DNA of 64,000 bases from the NCBI RefSeq assembly GCF_900113035.1, contig NZ_FONX01000001.1:124001-188000 (forward strand), in the 5' to 3' direction. This document shows, in pieces, positions 47,603-59,802 of the stretch (positions within the stretch are counted from its first letter, which is position 1; each line of letters starts with the position of its first letter). The notes beneath the pieces are model-generated. The model did not search any database. It was not told where the DNA came from and saw only the letters and a list, made by a program, of their open reading frames with translations. The translations under genes were made by a program, and so were the position numbers. The DNA is from Paracidovorax wautersii. Its GTDB lineage: Bacteria; Pseudomonadota; Gammaproteobacteria; Burkholderiales; Burkholderiaceae_C.

Positions 47603-48172
47603 TCAACGCTTCACGCGGGCGCGGATCTCGGGCAGCGCCTTCTGGAGGTAGTACACCATCGACCACACGGTGAGGACGGCAGCCGCCCAGATGAGGCCCG
47701 TGCCCCAGAGGCCGGTATCGACCACGCCGAAGAGCCGGCCGTCGTAGAGCAGGAAGGGGATGGCCACCATCTGCACCGTAGTCTTGACCTTGCCCAGCAT
47801 GTGCACCGCCACGCTCTTGCTGGCGCCGATCTGGGCCATCCATTCGCGCAGCGCGGAAATGGCGATCTCGCGGCCGATGATGATGAGGGCGACGAACACG
47901 TCGGCGCGCTGCAGATGCACCAGCACCAGCAGCGATGCGCAGACCAAGAACTTGTCGGCCACCGGATCGAGGAAGGCGCCGAAGGACGAGGTCTGGTTGA
48001 GCTTGCGCGCCAGGTAGCCGTCGAGCCAGTCGGTGGCGGCGAACACCACGAACATGACGGTGGCGATGAGGTTGCGCGTGGCCGGCTCGAGCGGCGCGTA
48101 GAACACCCCCACGATCAAAGGTATCGCGACGATGCGCGTCCAGGTCATGATGGTGGGGATGGTCAGGAACAT
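47603..48172 (-). CDS. pgsA: CDP-diacylglycerol-glycerol-3-phosphate 3-phosphatidyltransferase
   Basis: This 189-residue integral membrane enzyme makes phosphatidylglycerol phosphate from CDP-diacylglycerol and glycerol-3-phosphate. It starts at MFLTIPTIMTWTRI (ATG 48172). The CDP-alcohol phosphotransferase motif is intact, with DG-x2-AR and G-x3-D-x3-D in DWLDGYLARKLN and GAFLDPVADKF. About five membrane segments are visible. It lies 40 bases after uvrC in the same direction, a uvrC-pgsA pairing that is common in proteobacteria. Confidence 0.95.
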   Translation of the reverse strand: MFLTIPTIMTWTRIVAIPLIVGVFYAPLEPATRNLIATVMFVVFAATDWLDGYLARKLNQTSSFGAFLDPVADKFLVCASLLVLVHLQRADVFVALIIIGREIAISALREWMAQIGASKSVAVHMLGKVKTTVQMVAIPFLLYDGRLFGVVDTGLWGTGLIWAAAVLTVWSMVYYLQKALPEIRARVKR

Positions 48173-48212
48173 GGGCGCGATTGTGTCACGCGCCGGGCCG
48201 CCGCAGCGGCGG

Positions 48213-50222
48213 TCAGCGCAGGGCGCGGTATATCTCTTCGGCCAGCTCGCGCGAGATGCCGTCCACCGTCGCCAGGTCCTCCACGCTGGCCGCTGCCACG
48301 CCGCGCACGCCACCGAAGCGCTGCAGCAGCCGGGCCCGCTTCTTGGGGCCGACGCCGTTGATCTCCTCCAGCTGGCCGCCGCCCACGCGCACCTTGGCGC
48401 GTGCGGCGCGCATGCCGGTGATGGCGAAGCGGTGGGCCTCGTCGCGGATCTGCGCCACCAGCATCAGAGCGGCGGAGTCGCGCCCCAGATAGACCTTCTC
48501 GCGGCCGTCGGCGAAGACCAGTTCTTCCAGCCCGACCTTGCGGCCCTCGCCCTTTTCCACGCCGACGATGCGGGTCAGGTCGAGCCCCAGCTCGGTGAAC
48601 ACCTCGCGCGCCATGCTGACCTGGCCCTTGCCGCCGTCGATCAGCACCAGATCGGGCAGCCGGGCTTGGCCTGCGGCGGGCTCGGCGCCGCCGGCCTCGC
48701 GCTGCGCTTCGGCCACCTTGCTGTAGCGCCGCGTGAGCACCTGGCGCATGGCGGCGTAGTCGTCGCCGCCGGTGATGCCTTCGATCTTGTAGCGGCGGTA
48801 TTCGCTGCTCTGCATCTTGTGGTGATGGAAGACCACGCACGAGGCCTGGGTCGATTCGCCCGCCGTGTGCGAGATGTCGAAGCACTCGATGGTGAGCGTC
48901 GCCAGGTCTTCCACTTCCAGGTCCAGCGCCTCGGCCAGCGCGCGGGTGCGGGCCTGCTGCGAGCCCTCTTCCGCCAGCAGGCGCGCGAGCTGGATGTCGG
49001 CGTTCTTCTGCGCCATCTCCAGCCAGACCCGGCGCTGCTCACGCGGCTGGTGGACGGCGGAAATGCGCGCACCGACCTGCTCCGAGAGCGCCGCCAGCAG
49101 GCTGCGGTCCACGGCTTCGCTGGTGACCAGCACGGGCGGCACGGGCACGGCGATGTAGTGCTGGGCGATGAAGGCTTCCAGCACCTGGGCCTCGATGGGG
49201 CGTGCCGGGGCCGGCGGAGCGGCAGCAGGCGCGCCCTCCCCTGCCGCGGCTTCAGGAGCCTCGGCGGCCACAGGGGCCTCGGCCGCGTCTTCGGCCTGGA
49301 AGATGGCCGCGGCGTCTTCCACATGCACGGGGAAGTAGGCGCGGTCGCCCAGATGCCGGCCGCCGCGCACCATGGCCAGGTTCACGCAGGCGCGGCCGCC
49401 CTGCACCTTCACGGCCAGGATGTCCACGTCCTTGTCGGAGGTGGTTTCGATGGACTGCTGGTGCAGCACGCGCGAGAGCGCGGTGATCTGGTTGCGCACA
49501 TCGGCCGCCTGCTCGAATTCGAGCCGCCCCGAATGCTCCAGCATGCGCGCCTCCATCGCCTGCAGCAGTTCCTGCGTCTCGCCGCGCAGCATCGCCTCGG
49601 CATGCTGCACGTCGCTGGCGTAGGCCTCGGGCGAGATCAGGTCCACGCAGGGGCCGGAGCAGCGCTTGATCTGGTAGAGCAGGCACGGCCGGGTGCGGTT
49701 GGCGAACACCGTGTCTTCGCAGGTGCGCAGGCGGAACACCTTCTGCAGCAGCAGGATGGTTTCCTTGACGGCCCAGGCTCCGGGATAGGGACCGAAATAG
49801 CGGTGCCGCTTGTCCACCGCGCCCCGGTAGTACGCCATGCGCGGAAAGAGCTGCCCCGGCTGCTCGCCGCTGCCGTCGCGCGCTGCCACGCCGGTGATCT
49901 TCAGGTAGGGGTAGCTCTTGTCGTCGCGGAACAGGATGTTGTAGCGCGGGTTGAGCGACTTGATGAGGTTGTTTTCCAGCAGCAGCGCTTCGGCCTCGGA
50001 GCGCACCACGGTGGTCTCCAGCCGCACGATCTTGCCCACCATGTGGCCGATGCGCGTGCCGCCATGGGTCTTGGTGAAATAGCTGGAGACGCGCTTTTTC
50101 AGGTTGCGGGCCTTGCCCACGTAGAGCAGGCCGCCCTGGGCGTCGAAATAGCGGTACACGCCCGGCAGCGGCGGCAAGGAGGCCACCTGCGCGAGCAGTT
50201 CATCGGAGTGCACATCGGACAT
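48213..50222 (-). CDS. uvrC: UvrABC excinuclease subunit C
   Basis: This 669-residue nuclease makes both incisions in nucleotide excision repair. The N-terminal GIY-YIG nuclease domain shows [27 protein letters not shown]. Then come the UVR helix region (about residues 215-250, [18 protein letters not shown]), the RNase H-like endonuclease domain with [21 protein letters not shown] and LIDGGKGQ, and a C-terminal helix-hairpin-helix ([29 protein letters not shown] in part). A central insertion rich in Ala and Pro ([17 protein letters not shown]) is longer than in E. coli. The start ATG 50222 gives [10 protein letters not shown]. Confidence 0.96.
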   Translation of the reverse strand: MSDVHSDELLAQVASLPPLPGVYRYFDAQGGLLYVGKARNLKKRVSSYFTKTHGGTRIGHMVGKIVRLETTVVRSEAEALLLENNLIKSLNPRYNILFRDDKSYPYLKITGVAARDGSGEQPGQLFPRMAYYRGAVDKRHRYFGPYPGAWAVKETILLLQKVFRLRTCEDTVFANRTRPCLLYQIKRCSGPCVDLISPEAYASDVQHAEAMLRGETQELLQAMEARMLEHSGRLEFEQAADVRNQITALSRVLHQQSIETTSDKDVDILAVKVQGGRACVNLAMVRGGRHLGDRAYFPVHVEDAAAIFQAEDAAEAPVAAEAPEAAAGEGAPAAAPPAPARPIEAQVLEAFIAQHYIAVPVPPVLVTSEAVDRSLLAALSEQVGARISAVHQPREQRRVWLEMAQKNADIQLARLLAEEGSQQARTRALAEALDLEVEDLATLTIECFDISHTAGESTQASCVVFHHHKMQSSEYRRYKIEGITGGDDYAAMRQVLTRRYSKVAEAQREAGGAEPAAGQARLPDLVLIDGGKGQVSMAREVFTELGLDLTRIVGVEKGEGRKVGLEELVFADGREKVYLGRDSAALMLVAQIRDEAHRFAITGMRAARAKVRVGGGQLEEINGVGPKKRARLLQRFGGVRGVAAASVEDLATVDGISRELAEEIYRALR

Positions 50223-50300
50223 GCGCGTATTGTGGCCGGCGCCCGCGCCCCGCGAGCGCAGCGGGTGTTTGCCCCGGCCTGGCCTGGCTTGGCAGTGACA

Positions 50301-50321
50301 CAGGCCGGCCGCACCGGCCTG
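50301..50321 (-). terminator. Hairpin after the racemase gene
   Basis: CAGGCCGG and CCGGCCTG form a perfect eight-pair stem with a five-base loop five bases after the racemase stop. There is no T tract, so it may be a weak terminator between the peptide operon and uvrC. Confidence 0.45.
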
Positions 50322-50326
50322 GGGCC

Positions 50327-51127
50327 TCAGGCAGCGTCGCCGTAGGCGCGGCGGGCCAGCGCCGTGGCCAGGATCTCGGAGGGGTCGATCAGCGTCCAGC
50401 CCTCGGCCTCGGGCGCGTCCGGCATCGCCAGCGGGATTTCGGTGCAGGCCATGACGAGCGGCAGGTCGCCGTGCTCGGCCCTCAGCTGCAGCCCCACGTC
50501 GGCGAAGCGGCGGCGCGCGAGCGGCAGGTCGCCGGCCTTCACGCCGTCGTAGATGCCCTCCATCAGCCACTCGCGCGCCTGGGCCGATGGCAGCACGCAT
50601 TCGATGCCGCGGGAGGCGAGCGCATCATCGTAGAGCCCCATCGCATAGGTGCCCTGCGTGGCCAGCAGGGCTGCGCGGCCGATGCCCCGGCGCCGCAGCT
50701 CGGCGGCGGTTTCGGTCGCGATGTGCAGCAGCTCCAGGGCCGGCACGCGTTCCTGCAAGGCCGCATGCCAGGCATGGGCGGTGTTGCAGGACATGGCCGC
50801 GGCGTTGGCGCCCAGCGTGGCCAGGCGCTGCAGCGCGGTGGCCAGGCCTTCGAGCGGCTGCGGCGCCCAGGGGTCGCGCAGCGCCTGCGTGCGGTCCACC
50901 ACCGGCACCTGCGCGATCCAGTGTTCGGGAAAGGACTGGTCGCGCACCGGCTGGCCGTGCGCGCGCAGCCACTGCTCGGACGCTTGCACGAAGAGCCGCG
51001 CGAAGTCCACGCCGGCCGCGGGCCCCATGCCCGCCAGGATGCCGACGGTCTTGGTGCGCACCGGCGGCGCGAAAGACGTTTCCGGGGCGACCGCCCCGGC
51101 ATTGGTGTTCAGCAAGGCAGAGGTCAT
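50327..51127 (-). CDS. Aspartate/glutamate racemase family protein
   Basis: This 266-residue PLP-independent racemase has the two catalytic cysteines in place: Cys114 in MSCNTAHAW and Cys228 in ACTEIPL. The N-terminal [19 protein letters not shown] is typical of the YgeA/aspartate racemase group. It would interconvert D- and L-forms of an acidic or broad-range amino acid. It is the last gene of the peptide operon and begins four bases after the M55 peptidase stop, so it is probably translated together with a D-aminopeptidase. The exact amino acid is not evident. Confidence 0.9.
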   Translation of the reverse strand: MTSALLNTNAGAVAPETSFAPPVRTKTVGILAGMGPAAGVDFARLFVQASEQWLRAHGQPVRDQSFPEHWIAQVPVVDRTQALRDPWAPQPLEGLATALQRLATLGANAAAMSCNTAHAWHAALQERVPALELLHIATETAAELRRRGIGRAALLATQGTYAMGLYDDALASRGIECVLPSAQAREWLMEGIYDGVKAGDLPLARRRFADVGLQLRAEHGDLPLVMACTEIPLAMPDAPEAEGWTLIDPSEILATALARRAYGDAA

Positions 51128-51131
51128 GGTG

Positions 51132-51953
51132 TCAGGAGCGCAGCATGCTGGACATGGCCGAGAGGCAGTTGATCATCCGCACGGCCGACTCGGTGTCGGG
51201 CGCGGTGAAGCGCAGCGCGTCGGGGGCGATGCGCTCCAGCGTGGGCCACTGGCAGAACAGGTCGGCCAGCGCCACCGATTGCGCCTCCAGCACGACCGTC
51301 ACGGGCCCGTCGATGCAGAACGGGCGGGCCTGGCCGGCACGCGCCACGGCCTGGGCCACGCCTTCGCGGATGGCCGCGCAGGCTCGCTCGGGCGAGAGGC
51401 TGATGCCGCTGCCGGCGCCCGTCGCGCGCTTGGTCTGCACGAAGCTCGCATGCGGAAACAGGTCGCGCGTTTCCGCGATGAAGGCGTCGTCTCCTGAGGC
51501 GGCGATCACAGGCACCCCGTAGGCCCCGGCCAGCGCGCCGTAGATGCCCGCCTCGCCCAGCTCGCGCCCGTTGAGGGAGATGCGCTCGAAGGCGAAGCTG
51601 TTGATGGTGTGCGCCAGGATGCCCCGCGCCCGCGAACGGGCGTGATAGCCGATGAAGCACACGCCGTGCACGCCCAGCTCCACGCCGGACACCATGCTCA
51701 GGTAGCGCGGCTTGCCCTGGATGGCCTGGGCACGCGGATCGAGCAGCTCCGGCGGCATGTTGCGAAAGCCGCCGTGCGAATCGTTGACGAACACCTCGGC
51801 CGCGCCGCCTTCGAACGCGCCTTCGATGGCGGCGTTCGCCTCGGCCGCCATGAGGCGCCGGGCACGCTCGTATTCAGGGTTGCCGGGGCGCACCTGTTCG
51901 GGGTGATAGACGCCGGCCACGCCTTCGATGTCAACGGAGATGAGGATTTTCAT
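51132..51953 (-). CDS. M55-family D-aminopeptidase (DppA-like)
   Basis: This 273-residue zinc peptidase matches the M55 family, whose best-known member is Bacillus DppA, a D-aminopeptidase that releases D-Ala from peptides. The zinc-binding start MKILISVDIEGVAG (Asp8, Glu10), VNDSHGG with a His ligand, and the GYHAR segment are visible. The family forms a decameric chamber for short peptides. ATG 51953 is chosen; an upstream in-frame GTG at 51962 adds only three residues. It lies between a DmpA-like peptidase and a racemase gene, all co-directional. Confidence 0.9.
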   Translation of the reverse strand: MKILISVDIEGVAGVYHPEQVRPGNPEYERARRLMAAEANAAIEGAFEGGAAEVFVNDSHGGFRNMPPELLDPRAQAIQGKPRYLSMVSGVELGVHGVCFIGYHARSRARGILAHTINSFAFERISLNGRELGEAGIYGALAGAYGVPVIAASGDDAFIAETRDLFPHASFVQTKRATGAGSGISLSPERACAAIREGVAQAVARAGQARPFCIDGPVTVVLEAQSVALADLFCQWPTLERIAPDALRFTAPDTESAVRMINCLSAMSSMLRS

Positions 51954-52018
51954 GGGACGCACCGCAGGGGGCGGGAATGGATGAAGAGGAGGAAGAGCAA
52001 AGAAAAAAGGGGCCGGTG

Positions 52019-53086
52019 TCAGGCGGCGAGATCGAGCAGCTGGCGCAGGCTGCGGCGGTGGTGCCCGTCCCGGCCCGTGACCGGCTGCGCATGCCAGAGC
52101 GCGTGGACGATGGCCTGCTCCACGCTGTCGGCCGCGGCCTGGAAGAGGCCATCGAGCCGGCCCTCGTGCACCATCGCCACGGCGGGCATGGGCTCGTCGG
52201 GCAGATGCGGCAGGGTGTAGGCGCTGGAAAAGGCCAGCGCGATGTCGCCGCTGCCATGGCCATAGACCGAGCCGGTGCGGGCCAGCCCCGCAGCGGCGCG
52301 CCCGGCCAGGCGGCGCAGCTGGCGCGCATCCAGCGGCGCGTCGGTGGCCAGCACCATGATGATCGAGCCCTTCTCGGCTGCGGCAGCTGCGGCGCGTTCC
52401 TCGGCCTCCAGCGCCGGGGCCAGCCAGGAGCCGACCGGCTCACCGGCCCAGACCAGGTTGGGCAGGCGGCCGAAATTGGCCAGCACCAGCGCGCCCACGG
52501 TGCAGTGGCCGCCGCCCTGCAGGGGCACGCGGCGCGACGCGGTGCCGATGCCGCCCTTGAGCTGGAAGCTGGACATGCCCCGCCCTGCCCCCACCGCGCC
52601 TTGGGCCACCTGCAGGCCGGCCGCATCGCTGGCGGCGCGGTAGTGGGCCTCGCCCACGGCCATGCGCTGGATGTCGTTCAGGTAGCCGTCGTTGCACTCC
52701 AGCACCAGCGGATTGACGGTGGGCAGCGCGCGCCCGGTCTCGGGGTTGGCGCGCACGCAGTCGCGGATCTGCGCCTCTGCCACGGCGCTGACGGAGAAGG
52801 TGTTGGTGAGCGCGATGGGCGTTTCCAGCTGGCCCAGCTCTTCCAGCTGCACCAAGCCCACGCTCTTGCCGAAGCCGTTGATCACGGCCGCGCCGGCCGG
52901 CACCTTGTGGCGGTACGGGTCCAGCGCATGGGGGTGGATCACCGTCACGCCGGTCTGCACCGGCCCGTCGTCCAGCGTCACGTGGCCCACGGTGACGCCG
53001 GGCACGTCGGTGATGGCGTCCAGCGGACCGCAGGCCAGCTGGCCGATGCGCGGCGGCAGATTAGCAGGCAGTCCGGCGGCGGTCAT
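52019..53086 (-). CDS. DmpA/BapA-type P1 aminopeptidase (self-processing)
   Basis: This 355-residue N-terminal-nucleophile hydrolase belongs to peptidase family S58. Known members release N-terminal L- or D-amino acids (DmpA of Ochrobactrum) or beta-amino acids (BapA). The expected autocleavage site is Gly240-Ser241 in [20 protein letters not shown], close to the 249/250 site of Dmp[36 protein letters not shown] and a GGIGTASR segment are characteristic. The start overlaps the gsiD stop by four bases, so the peptidase is translated with the importer. Specificity for beta-, D- or L-residues cannot be fixed from sequence. Confidence 0.92.
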   Translation of the reverse strand: MTAAGLPANLPPRIGQLACGPLDAITDVPGVTVGHVTLDDGPVQTGVTVIHPHALDPYRHKVPAGAAVINGFGKSVGLVQLEELGQLETPIALTNTFSVSAVAEAQIRDCVRANPETGRALPTVNPLVLECNDGYLNDIQRMAVGEAHYRAASDAAGLQVAQGAVGAGRGMSSFQLKGGIGTASRRVPLQGGGHCTVGALVLANFGRLPNLVWAGEPVGSWLAPALEAEERAAAAAAEKGSIIMVLATDAPLDARQLRRLAGRAAAGLARTGSVYGHGSGDIALAFSSAYTLPHLPDEPMPAVAMVHEGRLDGLFQAAADSVEQAIVHALWHAQPVTGRDGHHRRSLRQLLDLAA

Positions 53087-54021
53087 GACTGGCGATCGAT
53101 CTTGGGGTCGAGCGCGTCGCGCAGGCCGTCACCCAGCAGGTTGAAGGCCAGCACCGTCAGGAAGATGGCGAGGCTGGGGAACAGCGCCACGTGCGGCGCA
53201 TTGACCATGTCGGCACGCGCCTCGTTGAGCATGGCGCCCCACTCCGGCGTGGGCGGCTGCGCGCCCATGCCCAGGAAGGAGAGACTCGCCGCCGTGATGA
53301 TGGAGGTGCCCACGCGCATCGTGAAATACACCACGATGGAGGAGATGGTGCCGGGCAGGATGTGCCGCACGATGATGGTCCAGTCCGACGCGCCGATGCT
53401 GCGCGCCGACTCGATGTAGGTCATCTGCTTGAGCACCAGCGTGTTGCCGCGCACCAGCCGCGCGAAGGCCGGCACGCTGAACACCGCCACGGCCACCACC
53501 ACGTTGGTCATGCTGCTGCCCAGGATGGCGACCACGCCCAGCGCGAGCAGGATGCCGGGGAAGGCGAACAGCACGTCGGAGATGCGCATCACGATGCGGT
53601 CCCACCAGCCTTCGTAGTAGCCGGCCAGCAGGCCCAGCGTGGTGCCGATCAGGCAGCCGATGGCCACCGACAGGAAGCCCGCCGCCAGCGAGATGCGCGC
53701 GCCCATCAGGATGCGGCTGAAGATGTCGCGGCCCAGCGGATCTACGCCGAACCAGTGCATGGCCGAGGGGCCGTCGTTCAGGCGGTCGTAGTCGAAGTAG
53801 TTCTCCGCGTCGAACGGCACGATGGCCGGGGCCAGCACGGCCACCGCGACCAGCAGCACGACGAAGACCAGCGCGGCCATGGCCACATGCTGCTTCTTGA
53901 ACTTGCGCCAGAACTCGCGCCAGGGCGTGCGCACCGTGGAGGGGTTGCCGGCGGCAGGGGCCACCGAGGCGGCCGCCATCTGGGCGGCGTCGGGCGGCGT
54001 GGGAATGGAGGGCGTGGTCAT
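53083..54021 (-). CDS. gsiD: Peptide/glutathione ABC transporter permease GsiD
   Basis: This 312-residue inner-membrane permease of the DppC/GsiD type has an Ala/Pro-rich N-terminus, about six membrane segments, and the EAA coupling loop [47 protein letters not shown] is a signature of the DppC half. It forms the channel with GsiC. Its end overlaps the start of the DmpA-like gene (ATGA). Confidence 0.93.
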   Translation of the reverse strand: MTTPSIPTPPDAAQMAAASVAPAAGNPSTVRTPWREFWRKFKKQHVAMAALVFVVLLVAVAVLAPAIVPFDAENYFDYDRLNDGPSAMHWFGVDPLGRDIFSRILMGARISLAAGFLSVAIGCLIGTTLGLLAGYYEGWWDRIVMRISDVLFAFPGILLALGVVAILGSSMTNVVVAVAVFSVPAFARLVRGNTLVLKQMTYIESARSIGASDWTIIVRHILPGTISSIVVYFTMRVGTSIITAASLSFLGMGAQPPTPEWGAMLNEARADMVNAPHVALFPSLAIFLTVLAFNLLGDGLRDALDPKIDRQS

Positions 54022-54061
54022 ACCGTGTCTTCGTCCGTGGGAAGGTTCCAGTCCGTCCGCT

Positions 54062-54982
54062 TCACTTGTAGCGGATGGTCGGGTTGATGAAGCCGTAGAG
54101 CATGTCCACCACCAGGTTGATGAGGATGAACTCCAGCGAGAAAAGCAGCACCAGCGTCTGGATGACGGGGTAGTCGCGCATGGTCACGGAATCCACCAGC
54201 AGGCGGCCGAGGCCGGGCCAGTTGAAGACCGCCTCCACCACGATGGAGCCGCCCAGCAGGAAGCCGAACTGCAGGCCCATCATGGTGATGACCGGGATCA
54301 GCGCGTTGCGCAGGCAGTGCTTGAGCACCACGGTGCGCTCGTTGAGGCCCTTGGCGCGCGCGGTGCGCACGAAGTCTTCCTGCACCACCTCGACGAAGGA
54401 GGCGCGCGTGAAGCGGGCCATGACGGCGGCCACCGCCGCGCCCAGCGTGATCGAGGGCAGGATGTAGTGCTTCCAGCTGTCGGCGCCCACGGTGGGCAGC
54501 CAGCCGAGCTGCACCGAGAACACCTGCATGAGCGTCATGCCCAGGGCGAACGCCGGAAACGAGATGCCAGAAACCGCGAGCGTCATGCCCAGCCGGTCGG
54601 GCCAGCGGTTGCGATAGACGGCCGACAGGATGCCGATGCCCATGCCCAGCACCACCGACCAGGCCATGGCGGCGACGGTGAGCAGCAGCGTGGGCATGAA
54701 GCGCTCGCCAATCTCGACGGCCACCGGCCGGCGGGTGCGGATGGAGTTGCCGAAATCCCCCTGCACCATGCGGGCGAAGAAATGCACGAACTGCTCGGGC
54801 AGCGGCTTGTCCAGGCCCAGTTCCTGGCGCATCACCTGCACGGTGGCCTCGTCGGCGTCGGCCCCGGCGGCCAGGCGCGCGGGGTCGCCCGGCAGCATGT
54901 GGACGAACAGGAACACCAGTACCGCCACGATCAGCAGCGTGGGAAGGAGCCCCAGCAGTCGTTTGAGGAAATAGTTCAGCAT
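54062..54982 (-). CDS. gsiC: Peptide/glutathione ABC transporter permease GsiC
   Basis: This 306-residue permease of the DppB/GsiC type begins [17 protein letters not shown], with an HMLPGDPA loop, and has about six membrane segments. The EAA loop is [21 protein letters not shown], followed by [25 protein letters not shown]. It is the partner of GsiD in the channel. It lies 81 bases after gsiB and 40 bases before gsiD. Confidence 0.94.
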   Translation of the reverse strand: MLNYFLKRLLGLLPTLLIVAVLVFLFVHMLPGDPARLAAGADADEATVQVMRQELGLDKPLPEQFVHFFARMVQGDFGNSIRTRRPVAVEIGERFMPTLLLTVAAMAWSVVLGMGIGILSAVYRNRWPDRLGMTLAVSGISFPAFALGMTLMQVFSVQLGWLPTVGADSWKHYILPSITLGAAVAAVMARFTRASFVEVVQEDFVRTARAKGLNERTVVLKHCLRNALIPVITMMGLQFGFLLGGSIVVEAVFNWPGLGRLLVDSVTMRDYPVIQTLVLLFSLEFILINLVVDMLYGFINPTIRYK

Positions 54983-55063
54983 GGATGCGGCGCTGCAGTG
55001 CGCAGCGAGGGGGAAACGGAAATCGGGACCAGGCCCCCGCAGCGCGCGGGAGCCCGCAGGGGC

Positions 55064-56614
55064 TTACTTCAGCGAGATCTCGTCGCTGTTGATGTTGCCG
55101 TCAGGCATCACATAGACGCCCGAGAGGCGCTTGGAATGGGCGTAGAGCACCTCTTCCGTCACCAGCGGGATGCGCGGCAGATCCTTGGCGAGCTGTTCCT
55201 GCGCGGTCTTGTAGAGCGCGGCGCGCTCGGAGCTGTCGGTGGTCACCAGCGCCTTGGCGACGGCGTCGTCGAACACCGGGTTGCTGTAGAAGGCGTAGTT
55301 CGCCAGCTTCGGCGCCCACGATTCGGTGGAGAACAACGGGCGCAGCGCCCAGTCCGCCTCACCCGTGGAGGACGACCAGCCCACGTAGTGCATGCGCAGC
55401 TTGGAGGTCTTGGGATCGGGCCAGGCATCGACCAGCTCGACACGCTTGCCGGGCTCCAGCGCCTCCACCGTCACCTTGATGCCCACCTGCTGCAGCTGCT
55501 GCTGCAGGAACTGGATCACCTTCTGGCTGGTGGTGTTGTTGTAGTGGCTCCACAGCGTCGATTCGAAACCGTTGGGGTAGCCGGCTTCCTTCAGCAGTTC
55601 CTTGGCCTTGGCCACGTTGTAGGGAATCGGCTGCATCTTCACCGCGTATTCCACGCCCTGCGGCACGAAGCCCTGGGCCGGGAAGGCGTAGCCGTTGAAG
55701 GCCACCTTGGACAGTGCTTCCTTGTTGATGGCGTAGCCGATGGCTTCGCGCACCTTGACGTTGTCGAAGGGCTTTTGCAGCGTGTTGAACGTCAGGAAGC
55801 GCTGGATGATGGAGGGCGCGGTCACCACGTCCACCTTGTCGCTCTTCTTCAGCGTGGCGATCTGCTCATAGGGCAGCGTGAAGGCGAAGTCGGCCTCGCC
55901 CGTCTGCAGCATGGCGGCGCGGGTGTTGTTCTCCGTCACGGGCTTCCAGGTGATCTGGTCGATCTTGGGGTAGCCCTTGTGCCAGTAGCCGGCGAACTTC
56001 TTGCCCACGATGGCTTCGGTCTGCTTCCATTCCACGAACTCGAACGGGCCCGTGCCCACCGGGTGGAAGGCGATGTCCTTGCTGCCCCACTTCTTGAGCG
56101 CCGTGGGCGAGATCATGGCGGCCGATGCATGGGCCAGCGTGTTGATGAAGGGGCCGAAGGGCTGCTTGAGCGTGATGCGCAGGGTCTGCGGATTCACGGC
56201 CTCGACCTTGGCCACGCGGTTGAACTGGTTGGCGCGCAGCAGGCGGTTGGCCGGGTCCATCACGCGGTCCAGGTTGGCCTTGGCGGCGGCGGCGTTGAAG
56301 TCGGTGCCGTCGTGGAACTTCACGCCCTGGCGCAGCTTGAAGGTATAGACCAGGCCGTCCTTGGACACGTCGTAGCTCTCGGCCAGCACGTTCTTGAGCT
56401 TCATGTCCTTGTCGAACGCGAAGAGGCCTTCGTAGAAGCTCTTGGTGACGGCCGTGGTGATGGTCGTGTTGGTGTTGTAGGGGTCCAGCGTCTCGGGCTG
56501 CTGGTAGATGGCCAGCACGGCATTGCCGGACGCCAGCGCGGCGCCGGTGCCGGACAGGGCTGCCAGGGCCAGCAGGCTGGCTGCGATGCGGCGGGAAGCG
56601 AGGGTCTTCTTCAT
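55064..56614 (-). CDS. gsiB: Periplasmic peptide/glutathione-binding protein GsiB
   Basis: This 516-residue family-5 solute-binding protein delivers peptides to GsiC/D. It has a signal peptide (RRIAASLLALAALSGTGAALA-SGN), then YQQPETLDPYNTNTTITTAVTKSFYEGLF, GVKFHDGTDFNAAAAKANLDRVMDP, VGTGPFEFVEW and GYPNGFESTLWSHYNNTT. These match GsiB of the E. coli glutathione importer. The ligand here may be glutathione or another iso-linked or D-containing peptide, given the peptidases in the operon. Confidence 0.93.
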   Translation of the reverse strand: MKKTLASRRIAASLLALAALSGTGAALASGNAVLAIYQQPETLDPYNTNTTITTAVTKSFYEGLFAFDKDMKLKNVLAESYDVSKDGLVYTFKLRQGVKFHDGTDFNAAAAKANLDRVMDPANRLLRANQFNRVAKVEAVNPQTLRITLKQPFGPFINTLAHASAAMISPTALKKWGSKDIAFHPVGTGPFEFVEWKQTEAIVGKKFAGYWHKGYPKIDQITWKPVTENNTRAAMLQTGEADFAFTLPYEQIATLKKSDKVDVVTAPSIIQRFLTFNTLQKPFDNVKVREAIGYAINKEALSKVAFNGYAFPAQGFVPQGVEYAVKMQPIPYNVAKAKELLKEAGYPNGFESTLWSHYNNTTSQKVIQFLQQQLQQVGIKVTVEALEPGKRVELVDAWPDPKTSKLRMHYVGWSSSTGEADWALRPLFSTESWAPKLANYAFYSNPVFDDAVAKALVTTDSSERAALYKTAQEQLAKDLPRIPLVTEEVLYAHSKRLSGVYVMPDGNINSDEISLK

Positions 56615-56704
56615 GGTGGACTCCGGTAGGGAAGGAACGACGGAAAGAAAGGCGGAAGGAGAGGCGAACGGGAAAAGGGCCGCGGCGCTGGCGCCGCCGT
56701 CAAG

Positions 56705-58600
<1,896 letters not shown>

Positions 58601-58663
58601 GGGGGCCGTGAAAGGAAAACGGTCGGTGGTGGTGCGCGGCAGGGGGCTAAAGGGGGCCGCCGG

Positions 58664-59662
58664 TCAGCGGTAGATGAAGGTCTGGGGCTGCTCGCCCACG
58701 CGGGCCAGGCCGCGGTACATGCCTTCGGTGTTGAACGGCAGGCAGACGTTGCCGCGGCGGTCCACGGCGATCAGGCCGCCGGTGCCGCCGATGGCGGCCA
58801 GCGCGCCGTGCACCACGTCGTCGGTGGCCTGTGCCAGGCTCTGGCAGCCGTAGGCCATGCGCGCGCAGACATCGTGCGCCGCCGCCACGCGGATGAAGCT
58901 CTCGCCATGGCCGGTGCAGGAGACGGCCGCCGTGCGGTCGTCGGCATAGGTGCCGGCGCCGATCAGCGGGCTGTCGCCCACGCGGCCGGGGCGCTTGTTG
59001 GTCATGCCGCCGGTGGAGGTGGCGGCGGCCAGGTGGCCGCGCGCGTCCAGCGCCACGGCGCCCACCGTGCCCATCTTGCGGTCCTCGGCCAGCGGGCGCT
59101 GGGCCAGGGCGGCGGCGCCGTCATGGTCCAGCACGGCGCCGCTCTGGCTGGCGCGTGCGGCGTGCAGCTGGGCGCGGCGCGCGGCGGTGGAGAAATACGC
59201 GGGCACCACCATCTGCAGGCCGGCCTCGCGGGCCAGGCGCTCGGCGCCCACGCCGGCCATCAGCACGTGCTGGCCCTGGCGCATCACCTCGCGGGCCGCC
59301 ATCACCGGGTTTCGCACATGCGCCACGCCGGCCACCGCGCCGGCGGCAAGCGTCGCGCCGTCCATCAGCGCCGCGTCCAGCTCGTGCGTGGCTTCGGACG
59401 TGAACACGGCGCCATGGCCGGCGTTGAACAGCGGGCATTCCTCCATCAGGCGCACGGCTTCGCAGACGGCGTCCACCGCGGTGCCGCCCTGGGCCAGCAC
59501 GGCCTGGCCGGCCAGCAGCACCTGCTGCAGCGCGTCGTGGTAGGCGCCCTCCTGCTCCGGGCTGATGTGGGCACGGCTCAGGGTGCCCGCACCGCCGTGG
59601 ATGGCGATCACGGGAGCGGCGCTGGCAGCGCTGGCGGCGGAAGATGCGGCGAAAACGGTCAT
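58664..59662 (-). CDS. iaaA: Isoaspartyl peptidase/L-asparaginase (type III)
   Basis: This 332-residue N-terminal-nucleophile amidohydrolase cleaves beta-aspartyl dipeptides and asparagine. The precursor should self-cleave before Thr199 in KMGTVGAVALD; other motifs are IHGGAGTLSR, NAGHGAVFT and STGGMTNKRPGRVGDSPLIGAGTYAD. In E. coli iaaA (ybiK) is the first gene of the gsi operon, the same order as here, where it follows an RpiR-type regulator by 140 bases. Confidence 0.95.
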   Translation of the reverse strand: MTVFAASSAASAASAAPVIAIHGGAGTLSRAHISPEQEGAYHDALQQVLLAGQAVLAQGGTAVDAVCEAVRLMEECPLFNAGHGAVFTSEATHELDAALMDGATLAAGAVAGVAHVRNPVMAAREVMRQGQHVLMAGVGAERLAREAGLQMVVPAYFSTAARRAQLHAARASQSGAVLDHDGAAALAQRPLAEDRKMGTVGAVALDARGHLAAATSTGGMTNKRPGRVGDSPLIGAGTYADDRTAAVSCTGHGESFIRVAAAHDVCARMAYGCQSLAQATDDVVHGALAAIGGTGGLIAVDRRGNVCLPFNTEGMYRGLARVGEQPQTFIYR

Positions 59663-59802
59663 GCGGTCAAGAAGCGGGAACGGCAGGCAATGGGAGGGGC
59701 TGCGGCGGATGGATGCCGAAGACGGAGTTCAAATGAAGGGGAGCCAGCGGACCGGCGGCAGGCGCGCGATCCGGCAGGCAGCCCCAGTGAAGGAGCAACG
59801 GA

